64,000 nt of DNA from Oligoflexia bacterium (GTDB taxonomy: Bacteria > Bdellovibrionota > Bdellovibrionia > JABDDW01). The notes under the pieces were generated by a model. That model saw nothing but the letters and a program-made list of their open reading frames with translations. It ran no database searches and had not been told where the DNA came from. Location of the stretch: the NCBI GenBank assembly GCA_034439615.1, contig JAWXAT010000047.1, positions 1 to 64,000 on the forward strand, given 5' to 3'. A program made the position numbers and the translations under genes. This document shows positions 55,755-63,892 of this stretch, one piece after another. How positions within the stretch are numbered: the first letter of the stretch is position 1; each line of letters begins with the position of its first letter.

Positions 55755-56732
55755 ATGAATTACTTTATTTCAGTTTTAGTCGCATGCGTGTTTTTACTAT
55801 TTCCGACGCTCACAAAAGCTATCGTCTATGTAGACACCATCAAGGGAATCGCCAGTGACTTTGATAAAAAGAAAACCAAACACAAAATAATTAAAAAAAG
55901 CATTCTAGATGGCACTTGGGATTCTTCTGAACTGGATTTTCCAATTAATCTTGAAAATAAAAGCACTCAAGGTTTTGAAGCCGCCATTGTCGATAAACGC
56001 TATGTGCGTGTTTCATCAAAAACTTTTCTTTTACTGCCCAAACTTTTGCAAACAAAAATTGTGAGAAATTTATCTTCTTGGGATGACAATCTCACAGCCT
56101 ATAAAGTCATGGTGAAAACCAAAAATAATGATCTTCAAAATATGGAGGTTATTAAAAGATTACGCATAAATCTGAACTCACTTCCTGAAAATGTGGGAGC
56201 AGAAAAACTTCTTTCTGAATATGCAAGACGCTGGGCTTACAATGTCTCTGATTCTGATGGGCCCAATTGCCTTCACACATCTTTAGCTGCAATTTTCTCA
56301 CGCTGGACAGAACCCATGTACTTAGATCAGCCTGATTTTCTTTTTTACCGTAACGGTGTGTTTAAAGTTATTCCCGAGCCCACACAATGGGGCGATATGA
56401 TCTACTTTGATCTGGGTCGAGACTATCACGCTTTTAATTTTTTGGGCCTTGATCTCAAAGATCCGTCAAAGAAAATTGTTTTTAGCAAAAATGGCTACGA
56501 ACGAGGGCATTTTTTGTTTATGGATCTTGAAGACGTAAAAGCTCTTTACGCACCTATTGCAAAGATCACTTATCACCGAGCAAAAGGGACTCCCCCTCCG
56601 CCCACTAACGATGAAGGTGATTTTGGCCCACGTAAACTTGAGAAATCGTTTATCAGTCTAGAAAGCTTTCCTGTGATTAAAGCGGGGCTACGCACAAAAC
56701 CTGCGCGAAGTTTTGCACCTATAGAATTTTAA
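55755..56732 (+). CDS. Exported protein, possibly NlpC/P60-like
   Basis: The product has 325 residues. A signal peptide ends near LTKAIVY (about residue 22). A Cys in GPNCLHTS (C172), a GDMIYFDLGRDYHAF segment with H225, and a later FSKNGYERGHF (H252) follow the Cys-His layout of papain-like NlpC/P60 amidases that cut peptidoglycan peptides. The assignment is by pattern and is not firm. GGAGGG precedes the ATG. It follows the metallopeptidase gene, 67 bp apart. Confidence 0.5.
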   Translation: MNYFISVLVACVFLLFPTLTKAIVYVDTIKGIASDFDKKKTKHKIIKKSILDGTWDSSELDFPINLENKSTQGFEAAIVDKRYVRVSSKTFLLLPKLLQTKIVRNLSSWDDNLTAYKVMVKTKNNDLQNMEVIKRLRINLNSLPENVGAEKLLSEYARRWAYNVSDSDGPNCLHTSLAAIFSRWTEPMYLDQPDFLFYRNGVFKVIPEPTQWGDMIYFDLGRDYHAFNFLGLDLKDPSKKIVFSKNGYERGHFLFMDLEDVKALYAPIAKITYHRAKGTPPPPTNDEGDFGPRKLEKSFISLESFPVIKAGLRTKPARSFAPIEF

Positions 56733-56805
56733 AAAGCCTGGCTCATTGGTTATCAGATTGCATTTATAAAATTATGAAAAACTAGCATCCCTTAATGGAG
56801 AACCT

Positions 56806-57480
56806 ATGCGTTTTAAAAGCATACTGGTGATCATTTTATTGACACTTGCTTTACCATTTCAGGCCTCAGCCGGGCTGGGTGAAATTTGTAATAGTTTGTT
56901 TCAAACTATTATTGGCCGCGTACCTTCCCTTGAGAAAATCCAACTCACACAAGTAATGCGTGATGAATTAACTCATGCGTACCAAGTTTTATTAAAGGCA
57001 CAAACTAAACCTACATCTAAATCTGAAACCTCACATTTAGATATACCAAGCACAATACAATTAAATGAAACACAATATAATATACTAGGCTATCTCGGGT
57101 ATGGCGGCGAGGGTGAGGTTTTTTTAGTTGAATCAGGTGGGATTAAATATTCAATCAAAGTATTTCACGAGAAATCTCTTTTAACTGGAAGTATAAAAGA
57201 TCATAAAAAAATAAAAAGAAACGGGTTTAATAGCGTAGAACCCCTAGAAATAGATACGAAAAGAAATTCGGTTTTATTTCGGTATGTAGAAGGTCCAGAT
57301 TTACACTTGATCTTTAAAAATTACGGCGTCATTTTTAATTTGCGTCAGGAACTAAAAATTTCTGAAACTACACGAAGCTACATTAAGCAACACTTTGATG
57401 TTTTAAAAGTACTTTATGATTCAAAAAGTGGGCTCCTATTATTCACGCAGAATGTAATTTTTGATCTTAACAGCGACTAA
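56806..57480 (+). CDS. Exported kinase-like protein, possibly truncated
   Basis: The product has 224 residues with a signal peptide to about residue 22. A Gly-rich loop LGYGGEGEV (97-105), a Lys in SIKVF (K118) and a hinge FRYVEGPDLHLIF look like a small protein-kinase N-lobe and linker. The region where the HRD Asp and Asn are expected reads GLLLFTQNVIFDLNSD and lacks the catalytic Asp, so it is probably a pseudokinase. The frame stops with TAA at 57478, but the next codons encode FVIIDPQ and then TAA at 57502, which would complete a kinase metal-binding strand. GGAGA precedes the ATG. Confidence 0.55.
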   Translation: MRFKSILVIILLTLALPFQASAGLGEICNSLFQTIIGRVPSLEKIQLTQVMRDELTHAYQVLLKAQTKPTSKSETSHLDIPSTIQLNETQYNILGYLGYGGEGEVFLVESGGIKYSIKVFHEKSLLTGSIKDHKKIKRNGFNSVEPLEIDTKRNSVLFRYVEGPDLHLIFKNYGVIFNLRQELKISETTRSYIKQHFDVLKVLYDSKSGLLLFTQNVIFDLNSD

Positions 57481-57505
57481 TTTGTCATTATTGATCCTCA
57501 ATAAA

Positions 57506-57528
57506 AAAGCCCGCTATATGCGGGCTTT
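57506..57528. terminator. Terminator after the kinase-like gene
   Basis: A 9-bp stem (AAAGCCCGC, 57506-57514, and GCGGGCTTT, 57520-57528) with a TATAT loop lies between the convergent kinase-like gene and the first DUF4360 gene. The G+C stem and flanking A and T runs allow termination in both directions. Confidence 0.85.
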
Positions 57529-57556
57529 AAATTATGTTTTCAACAACAAAATTTTA

Positions 57557-58150
57557 TTAAGGCTGGCATTGTCTAAATGCCAAGTGATAAACGAGTGCTG
57601 CTTGCACGTCTTGTGAATCAACACTTGAGTAAGCTTGTCGACCTGAATAACTAGCTACTCGAATGCTGGAGTTTGTACGCAAGATGACGTCATCACCACA
57701 ACCTGACCATACCACTGAAGATGCAATAAGATCATTACGGATCAAATAGTTTGCTTCAGACGGGCCACGAAATGTTCTTCTAAAACTTGGTCCACGACTT
57801 CCAGCAAAGAAATATTCAACGTTAAATTCAGCACTGGAGTTAGTGGGAAGATAATTATATCCACGATAATCTACAGCAAATACCGACACACTATAGCCAT
57901 TTGGTACTCGTACAGGAATAGCTACGTTACAACTTTTTCGTTCAAAAGTTCTACCGGTTGTGCCGCCAGCCTCAGAAACATATTGATCAAAAATAATCGA
58001 GAGACTACGAGCGTCCTCGCTTAATACGGCTGCAGCTGTTCCAGCTGGGCATCCGGTGCCGCCGTAAGCTGGTTCACCCAGTGAGATATCTTGAGCAACA
58101 ACTGGTGTGCTCAAAAAAACTAATGTTAAAAAACTTAAAATATTTTTCAT
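57557..58150 (-). CDS. Secreted DUF4360 protein, paralogue 1
   Basis: The product has 197 residues with a signal peptide ending VVAQD (about residue 19). The mature part has GCPAGT, YVSEAGGTTGR, a Cys in RKSCNVAI, VDYRGYNYLP and a final YHLAFRQC, the pattern of DUF4360 proteins, known mainly as secreted proteins of fungi and some bacteria. Cysteines probably form disulfides. AAGGGG lies before the ATG. It is convergent with the kinase-like gene and divergent from its paralogue. Confidence 0.78.
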   Translation of the reverse strand: MKNILSFLTLVFLSTPVVAQDISLGEPAYGGTGCPAGTAAAVLSEDARSLSIIFDQYVSEAGGTTGRTFERKSCNVAIPVRVPNGYSVSVFAVDYRGYNYLPTNSSAEFNVEYFFAGSRGPSFRRTFRGPSEANYLIRNDLIASSVVWSGCGDDVILRTNSSIRVASYSGRQAYSSVDSQDVQAALVYHLAFRQCQP

Positions 58151-58350
58151 TTTCAGACCCCTTGTTAAAAATTGTTTTTAGACTTGCTACTTTATTCATA
58201 GCTATTTTCATGCCTGAGTTCTTTTGCGTAAAATTTCGAATACGCCCCCGCACTAGAGTCAGTGCGTCTCATATGGGGGGCGATATGACACAGTGATGCG
58301 CTAATGAAATTGTATGGCCCATAACAGCGAACTGAAATCAGGAACTGATT

Positions 58351-58378
58351 TTGCACAATGCTTTATTGGCTTTATAAG
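58351..58378 (+). promoter_or_regulatory. Candidate promoter of DUF4360 paralogue 2
   Basis: TTGCAC (58351-58356), a 16-bp spacer and TATAAG (58373-58378) fit a sigma70-type promoter. A 5' leader of about 32 nt would reach the ATG at 58417 and includes its GGAGAG ribosome binding site. Confidence 0.5.
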
Positions 58379-58416
58379 TTTTGAAGAATTATGACACACG
58401 AAATTGGAGAGTGATT

Positions 58417-59004
58417 ATGAAAATAATTAGCATTGTTTTGGGATTATTTTTTGCAAGTGTTAGTTTCTCATATGCTTATGGGGATTTTAATTCAAATGGA
58501 TGTCCTCCAGGCACATACAGTGTGGTTTTGAGCCCAGATCAACAAGTCTTAAGTGTTTTATTTGACAGCTTCAATGTTGAGGCCGGCGGCAATACAGGAA
58601 GACTACAAGACACTAAAACATGTCGATTACAAATTCCAATAAATGTTCCTGCGGGTCATCGCATCGGTGTTTATAAAGTAGATTATCGAGGTTATGTAAA
58701 TATCCCTCACAAAGGACGCAGTCATTTGATGGTAGATTATATTTTCGCAAATCAAAAATCTCCTACTTTTCACAAGCAGATGATGGGAGCTCGTAACCAA
58801 GAATACATACTCACAGATACAATCGGCGCAGGTCACATGAAATGGACAGCCTGTGGAATGCCAACCATCATTGATTTAAAGGCGACACTTTCATTAGCCC
58901 TTAATGGCGAAGCTGCACAATCAATGATTACGTTTGATTCACTCGACGGACAACCCAAAGGTGGAATCACTTACCATTTACAATTAAAACGATGCAGTAA
59001 TTAA
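58417..59004 (+). CDS. Secreted DUF4360 protein, paralogue 2
   Basis: From the ATG at 58417 the product has 195 residues. The signal peptide ends near SYAYGD. It shares with the gene at 57557 the block order GCPPGT, VEAGGNTGR, a Cys in TKTCRLQI, VDYRGYVNIP, a Trp-Cys pair near residue 145 and a final YHLQLKRC. The two are true paralogues in divergent orientation. GGAGAG lies before the ATG. It ends 3 bp from the convergent ftsI stop. Confidence 0.78.
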   Translation: MKIISIVLGLFFASVSFSYAYGDFNSNGCPPGTYSVVLSPDQQVLSVLFDSFNVEAGGNTGRLQDTKTCRLQIPINVPAGHRIGVYKVDYRGYVNIPHKGRSHLMVDYIFANQKSPTFHKQMMGARNQEYILTDTIGAGHMKWTACGMPTIIDLKATLSLALNGEAAQSMITFDSLDGQPKGGITYHLQLKRCSN

Positions 59005-59007
59005 TTT

Positions 59008-61014
59008 TTATTTTGATTGTTTGAACTGAAACTTAATTTGTTGATAGCGCTCCCAGGATACTCCTGGCTCGGGAAACTGGGATTGCACAACACCTGTTCC
59101 TAAAAACAAAACTTCAGGCTCGCGTTTTGATGGGTTTAATTGCGCAGTTTTTATACGTTCACTACGCTTTTCTAAATACTGAGAAACTTCTCTCACTGTT
59201 AGACCCGTGAAATCAGGAATCACTTCATCTTCTGTGGCATTAAGTGGTTGTCCGATTGACCACTGTGCTTTTACAGGCATTCTGGCCATTTTATTATTCT
59301 CAGCGATCATCCCATCAACTTTTGTAACGGCTGCATTTACACTCACGGGTTTTGTCACAGAATTCTCATTAACCACGATTGGCATGTATCCTTTTTTATG
59401 AAGTGCGTATGAAGCAATGCGATTAAAGATTGGAGCCACGACTTGTGCTCCGTAAAATTGGTGCTGAGGATTATCAACCATAATATAGATTGTGAATTGT
59501 GGATTATTAGCCGGAACAAAACCTGCAAAACTTGAGATATATGATTTTGCTAAATACCCACGACCATTTGGATTCACTTTTTGAGCGGTTCCGGTTTTAC
59601 CGGCGACAGGATAACCATCTACTCGGGCTAACATCCCGGTACCACCCCGTTCAGTTACACCCGTGAGCATCATGGCAAGTGTTGAAGCTTCTTTTGTTGT
59701 TAAAACTTCGCGCACGATTTCTGTTTTACGCTGTTCAACAACATTGTTCTCACTATCAATAACTCTTTTCACTAAATAGGGTCGCAAAAGTTTTCCACCG
59801 TTTGCGATAGCTGAATAAGCATTAGCCATTTGCAAAGCAGAAACACCAATGCCATGACCAAAAGAAATATTTGTGAGCAAATGATCACTCCACGTACCTT
59901 GCTCGGCCATGCCTGAGGCTTCACCACTAAAATCAATTCCTGATTTAGTTAAAAAGCCAAAACTATGAAGAGTATTTTTAAGCGCAGCTTGCCCGATATC
60001 TAACGCAACTTTAGCTGTACCAATGTTTGATGACACTTCTAAAATTTCAGCTAATGAGAGCCACTCATATTTATGATCTGTTTCAGACTCATGTATGGTG
60101 CGTTTGCCAATTTTAAATTTTCCATTTTCACAAAAATATTTTGTATTTGGTTGAATTTTACCTGTTTTTAATGCGGCAGCAATAGTTACGATTTTAAAAG
60201 TTGATCCTGGCTCAAAAATATCAGTGACAGCGTTATTGCGACGAGTTTCAGGGTATGTTCCCATGGCCAATACTTCACCAGTAGCAGGGTCCATAATAAT
60301 TCCAGTAGCCTTGATTGCCTCTTGCTTACGAACTACCTCTTCAAGCTCACGCTCAAGTGTATACTGAAGTTCTAAATCGATTGTTGTCTCAATAGTTGCG
60401 CCGTCACCACTTAATTCAAAGAGTTGTCCATCAACAACTAATGGTCGTCCACGTGCATCTCGACGTGAACGCACTGATCTTTTTTCACCTTTAAGTTCTA
60501 GGTCATATTTTTTCTCTAAACCCTCTAACCCATCACCATCAGAACCAACAATACCCAAAACCGGAGCTAAAAGATTTTGATTCGGATAAGCACGTTTACC
60601 TTCTTCTACAAAACGAAGACCTGGCTCATTTAATTGTTTCACAATGAGTGCTGTATCGGGGGTGAGCTGACGCTTTAGCCAAATAAATCTTTTAGGGGCA
60701 ATGAGTTTTTCATAAACCTCGCGAACAGACATTCCAATAAGTGGCGCTAATTTTTTAGCCAATCTCTTGGGTTTTTCAATAAGCGTTGGGTCAGCATAAA
60801 GTGATTGTGATGTTATTGATGTCGCTAGGTCAACACCATTACGATCTAAAATTTTTCCTCGTTGAGGCGGAAGCGTAACAACAGTGGTGTATTGATTTTT
60901 TCTTAAACGTTCGAGATTTTCTTGAGGCAATAGCTGAAGATAAAATGCTCGGGCTACGAGCAATGAAAAAAGGCCTAAAAACGCAATTACCAAGAGAACT
61001 ATTCTAGATTTCAT
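59008..61014 (-). CDS. ftsI: Division transpeptidase FtsI (PBP3) with PASTA domain
   Basis: FtsI cross-links septal peptidoglycan in the periplasm. The 668-residue product has an N-terminal membrane helix (about 4-22). The dimerisation region follows, then the catalytic motifs STFK (Ser271-Lys274), SSN (328-330) and KTGTAQ (473-478). A PASTA domain is at about 598-668 (VIPDFTGLTVREVSQYL), more usual in Gram-positive PBPs and SpoVD. It overlaps the ftsL stop by 4 bp. Confidence 0.94.
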   Translation of the reverse strand: MKSRIVLLVIAFLGLFSLLVARAFYLQLLPQENLERLRKNQYTTVVTLPPQRGKILDRNGVDLATSITSQSLYADPTLIEKPKRLAKKLAPLIGMSVREVYEKLIAPKRFIWLKRQLTPDTALIVKQLNEPGLRFVEEGKRAYPNQNLLAPVLGIVGSDGDGLEGLEKKYDLELKGEKRSVRSRRDARGRPLVVDGQLFELSGDGATIETTIDLELQYTLERELEEVVRKQEAIKATGIIMDPATGEVLAMGTYPETRRNNAVTDIFEPGSTFKIVTIAAALKTGKIQPNTKYFCENGKFKIGKRTIHESETDHKYEWLSLAEILEVSSNIGTAKVALDIGQAALKNTLHSFGFLTKSGIDFSGEASGMAEQGTWSDHLLTNISFGHGIGVSALQMANAYSAIANGGKLLRPYLVKRVIDSENNVVEQRKTEIVREVLTTKEASTLAMMLTGVTERGGTGMLARVDGYPVAGKTGTAQKVNPNGRGYLAKSYISSFAGFVPANNPQFTIYIMVDNPQHQFYGAQVVAPIFNRIASYALHKKGYMPIVVNENSVTKPVSVNAAVTKVDGMIAENNKMARMPVKAQWSIGQPLNATEDEVIPDFTGLTVREVSQYLEKRSERIKTAQLNPSKREPEVLFLGTGVVQSQFPEPGVSWERYQQIKFQFKQSK

Positions 61015-61313
61015 CTTCTGATAGCAAAACTTCCAGTAGCAGCCATGAGGATCACTTGATTTTTTTGAGCACGCATCAACGCAAGTCTTTGAGTTCCTAT
61101 TTGATCAAGCCTCTCAGGTCTAATGAGTTTTGTATAAGCAAGTTCCATGGTGACTTTTTCGTCATTGACTAACTTTTGAATTCGACCCAATCTTAATACT
61201 TCATAACCTTCTCTTACGGCTTCCATTTTCACAAAAACATACATAAGGCCAATCACCACCAAAAAAACAATTGATATAAAAGGGGCGATACTATTTTTTT
61301 GTTGATTACTCAT
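61011..61313 (-). CDS. ftsL: FtsL-like division protein
   Basis: The product has 100 residues with a single transmembrane helix (about 12-29) and a coiled-coil-like periplasmic tail, the FtsL layout. FtsL with FtsB and FtsQ recruits FtsW/FtsI. It is placed by position between rsmH and ftsI as much as by sequence, since FtsL is poorly conserved. It overlaps both neighbours by 4 bp. Confidence 0.75.
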   Translation of the reverse strand: MSNQQKNSIAPFISIVFLVVIGLMYVFVKMEAVREGYEVLRLGRIQKLVNDEKVTMELAYTKLIRPERLDQIGTQRLALMRAQKNQVILMAATGSFAIRR

Positions 61314-62206
61314 TCGTGGCCTCCCATTTCAAAAATGCGCATCTTAGCACTGCGTGATCGTGGATTTCTTTCAATCTCTTCATCACTTGCTATGATCACT
61401 TTTTTATTTATGATTTTTCCAAATTTATAATTCATTTTTTTAAAAGTTTGCTTGATGATGCGGTCTTCTAAACTGTGAAAACTTATCACCACAAAACGAC
61501 TTCCTGGCTCCATGTGAAGATGCATTTCTTCACAAAACTCAACAAGCCCTTCTAATTCACTATTCACAGCAATTCTTAAACCCATAAAATAATTTGTCGC
61601 AGGATGTGCTCCACGACGTTTAGGTTTATAGCGACTATCAACACGCTCAATGAGTGAGGCCAACTGGCGCGTTGATGTAAAAGGCACTTCTTTACGATCA
61701 TGAACAACGGCTCTCACAACCCGATTTGGTTTCCGCACTTCACCCAAGTGATAAAAAAGATCAGAGAGTTCTTTTTCTGAATATTCATTAATTATTTTTG
61801 CTGCTGTAAGTTCTTGAGTTTGATCCATGCGCATATCTAGCGGGCCATCATTCATAAAACTAAAACCGCGCTCTGCTTGATCAAATTGAGGAGATGAAAC
61901 ACCTAAATCTAAAAGTGCGCCATCAAAGAGACCTAGTTTATGTTTGTTCAAGTTTTTAAAATCATCTTGAACCAGCGTGAGTTTTCCTTTTGTAATCTCA
62001 GAAGCAAATGTTTCTTTGCCATGGGCAATTGCTTGAGCATCTTTATCAAAGCTTGTCACCGAGGCTCGTACAAATTTATTAAGTAAACTTTTGGTGTGGC
62101 CACCACGGCCAAAGGTTCCTTCAAACAAATGTTTAGGAATACGCGTTTGCTCGATGAATGCATTGAGTACTTCTTTTTCTAACACGGGAACATGTTCATT
62201 CGTCAT
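61310..62206 (-). CDS. rsmH: 16S rRNA m4C1402 methyltransferase RsmH (MraW)
   Basis: RsmH methylates C1402 of 16S rRNA with SAM. From the ATG at 62206 the product has 298 residues. The motifs NEHVPVLEKEVL, FGRGGHTKSLL, DLGVSSPQFDQAERGFSF and FVVISFHSLEDR are diagnostic. The ATG at 62206 lies inside the end of mraZ and is preceded by GGAG; the more upstream in-frame TTG at 62233 is less likely. The two genes overlap by 11 bp. Confidence 0.95.
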   Translation of the reverse strand: MTNEHVPVLEKEVLNAFIEQTRIPKHLFEGTFGRGGHTKSLLNKFVRASVTSFDKDAQAIAHGKETFASEITKGKLTLVQDDFKNLNKHKLGLFDGALLDLGVSSPQFDQAERGFSFMNDGPLDMRMDQTQELTAAKIINEYSEKELSDLFYHLGEVRKPNRVVRAVVHDRKEVPFTSTRQLASLIERVDSRYKPKRRGAHPATNYFMGLRIAVNSELEGLVEFCEEMHLHMEPGSRFVVISFHSLEDRIIKQTFKKMNYKFGKIINKKVIIASDEEIERNPRSRSAKMRIFEMGGHE

Positions 62207-62681
62207 GAGTATCAATCTCCGATACGGCAGCAAGTGTCTGACTAAAGTCTTGGGCTAGATTATCAAAAAGTCCTGACCAAGTCTCTTGTGACCATATCTC
62301 AAATTTATTAGCAAATCCCACGAGCACTACTTCACTTTGAATTCCAGCATAACTTCGAAGCGTTGGCGGAATTAAAAGCCGAGATTGAGCATCAATATCA
62401 ACCGGATGCCCACCTGAAAGATAAAATCTTTGGAAATTTTGAACTTCCACTTTGAGCTGTGGAAGCTTTGAAATTTTCTTTTCTAATTTGGTCCATTCAG
62501 AAAATGGATACGCATCTAGACAGCGCTTACCTTGATATTGGCTATTGGTAATTATCATGCGAGAATCAGTAATAGTGCGTAGTACTTCACGAAAAGATGC
62601 TGGAAGTATGAGTCTGAATTTTGGATCAACTTTAACTTCAAAGCGTCCACGAAATTGGGGGGGAACAACACTGCCGATCAT
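62196..62681 (-). CDS. mraZ: Transcriptional regulator MraZ
   Basis: MraZ is a DNA-binding regulator with two AbrB-like SpoVT folds and usually represses the dcw cluster. The product from the ATG at 62681 has 161 residues, close to the family length of about 150. QFRGRFEVKVDPKFRLILPASFRE and a second DIDAQSRLLIPPTLRSYAG match the two half-repeats. GAGG ends six nt before this ATG; the open frame to an ATG at 62741 would add 20 residues with no site. The MraZ box lies just upstream. Confidence 0.93.
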   Translation of the reverse strand: MIGSVVPPQFRGRFEVKVDPKFRLILPASFREVLRTITDSRMIITNSQYQGKRCLDAYPFSEWTKLEKKISKLPQLKVEVQNFQRFYLSGGHPVDIDAQSRLLIPPTLRSYAGIQSEVVLVGFANKFEIWSQETWSGLFDNLAQDFSQTLAAVSEIDTHDE

Positions 62682-62754
62682 CCATGACCTCAAAATTGGG
62701 GAAAGCCCATCCTTGGGCTCCGATAGAGGCTTGATGGTCATAGTTCACACTAAA

Positions 62755-62783
62755 AACCACTTTGCCCCACTTATCTCCACTTT
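62755..62783 (-). promoter_or_regulatory. MraZ box, three repeats with 10-bp period
   Basis: On the minus strand AAGTGG occurs three times with starts 10 bp apart: AAAGTGG, TAAGTGG and AAAGTGG at about 62777-62783, 62767-62773 and 62757-62763. This matches the spacing and core (GTGG) of known MraZ boxes. The repeats overlap the -10 element, so MraZ binding should repress its own operon. Confidence 0.8.
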
Positions 62784-62808
62784 ATCGGGTTGATGCCTCT
62801 AGCGTCAA
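62781..62808 (-). promoter_or_regulatory. Candidate mraZ promoter
   Basis: TTGACG (62803-62808) and GATAAA (62781-62786) are separated by 16 bp on the minus strand. The MraZ box begins within the -10. A leader of about 95 nt would run to the ATG at 62681. Confidence 0.6.
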
Positions 62809-62875
62809 GACGGGATTTTTTAATTTTTTTTAATGCTTTCGCATGCTAGCCTGACGTCAGAAATCGGGGAGACAC

Positions 62876-63892
62876 ATGCTCGTTAGCTGTCCGCGATGCG
62901 GATTTGAGCAACCAAAAGACAAGTTTTGCGCTAAATGCGGGATCGTTATGGACGGTTTTGTTGGGAAAAAACCACCCATCCTATCTCGCATCGCGTCATC
63001 AGTCACCTTTTACGGAATTATCATTGGTCTTATCATTGGGAGTTTCATTTTTTTCTACATTTCAGAAAGCAAAGTTACTGAACAAGAATTGGCTGTGCAA
63101 ACACCTGTCACAAACCCCGTTGTTGCGAATGAAGGAACTCCCACTCGCGAAGTTTCCCCTCTCACCGCTTCTAATTCTAATAATTTGAAAACTCCGCTTC
63201 AAAATGCGCGCACGAACTCTGCTCCCAAAGATTTACAAAGAGGGGCTGTACCAAGTGATCTTACTGCGGGGTCTTCTCAAAAAGTTCTAGATGCAACAGC
63301 GACAAATCCTGGAGCCCAAGAAGCAAATGTGAACATTGAATTTGCATTATCAAATGCCGATACCCTGGGCCGCTTTCAACAAGATGCGGAAGGAAACCTC
63401 GAGATTGGACGTCATTCGATGGCGGTTATTTCTCAATTTAAAACAAAACATGATTCAGTGATACGTGACGGTGGGTTTAAACATATCGCACACGAAACTA
63501 GAAATCTTATTTTAGCTCAACCCAGCCTAGTTTTTCGCGGCGGTAAAGAACCAAAATCAAATGAGGCAATTGGTTTTTTTGTTGAGGTAACACCCGTTCG
63601 TACTTCAGAACGTGGAACCGAATATAAAGTTTCTGTTAAAAGAAGCCTACCAGAAGTGACAGCCACTGAAGTGCGCGTCGTATCAACAAACTATGATGAA
63701 ACTGTCACATTGGCCCCACAAGCTGGGATCATCATCGCAGGTCTCTTACCACGAAAAACTATCATTGAAGGCGAAGAAGAATTGTATAAAGCAAATGTTC
63801 TCAAAGCCTTACTAGATCCTGCGTTCCAACGAGGTGATGCCGAATTTATCATTCTTATTTATCCACAATTCCAAAACACGCACACACCTTAA
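62876..63892 (+). CDS. Zinc-ribbon membrane protein, function unknown
   Basis: The product has 338 residues. A zinc-ribbon with C5-x2-C8 and C18-x2-C21 begins it, followed by one transmembrane helix at about 42-64, so the ribbon is probably cytoplasmic. A Ser/Thr/Asn/Pro-rich linker (about 70-145) and an extracytoplasmic alpha/beta domain (about 150-330) follow. No family is recognised for that domain. GGGGAG precedes the ATG. The gene is divergent from mraZ, and the intervening promoter region may serve both. Confidence 0.7.
   Translation: MLVSCPRCGFEQPKDKFCAKCGIVMDGFVGKKPPILSRIASSVTFYGIIIGLIIGSFIFFYISESKVTEQELAVQTPVTNPVVANEGTPTREVSPLTASNSNNLKTPLQNARTNSAPKDLQRGAVPSDLTAGSSQKVLDATATNPGAQEANVNIEFALSNADTLGRFQQDAEGNLEIGRHSMAVISQFKTKHDSVIRDGGFKHIAHETRNLILAQPSLVFRGGKEPKSNEAIGFFVEVTPVRTSERGTEYKVSVKRSLPEVTATEVRVVSTNYDETVTLAPQAGIIIAGLLPRKTIIEGEEELYKANVLKALLDPAFQRGDAEFIILIYPQFQNTHTP

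Noticed and set aside
62682-62741. Longer MraZ starting at 62741
   Set aside because: No ribosome binding site there; the ATG at 62681 has GAGG six nt upstream and gives the family length.
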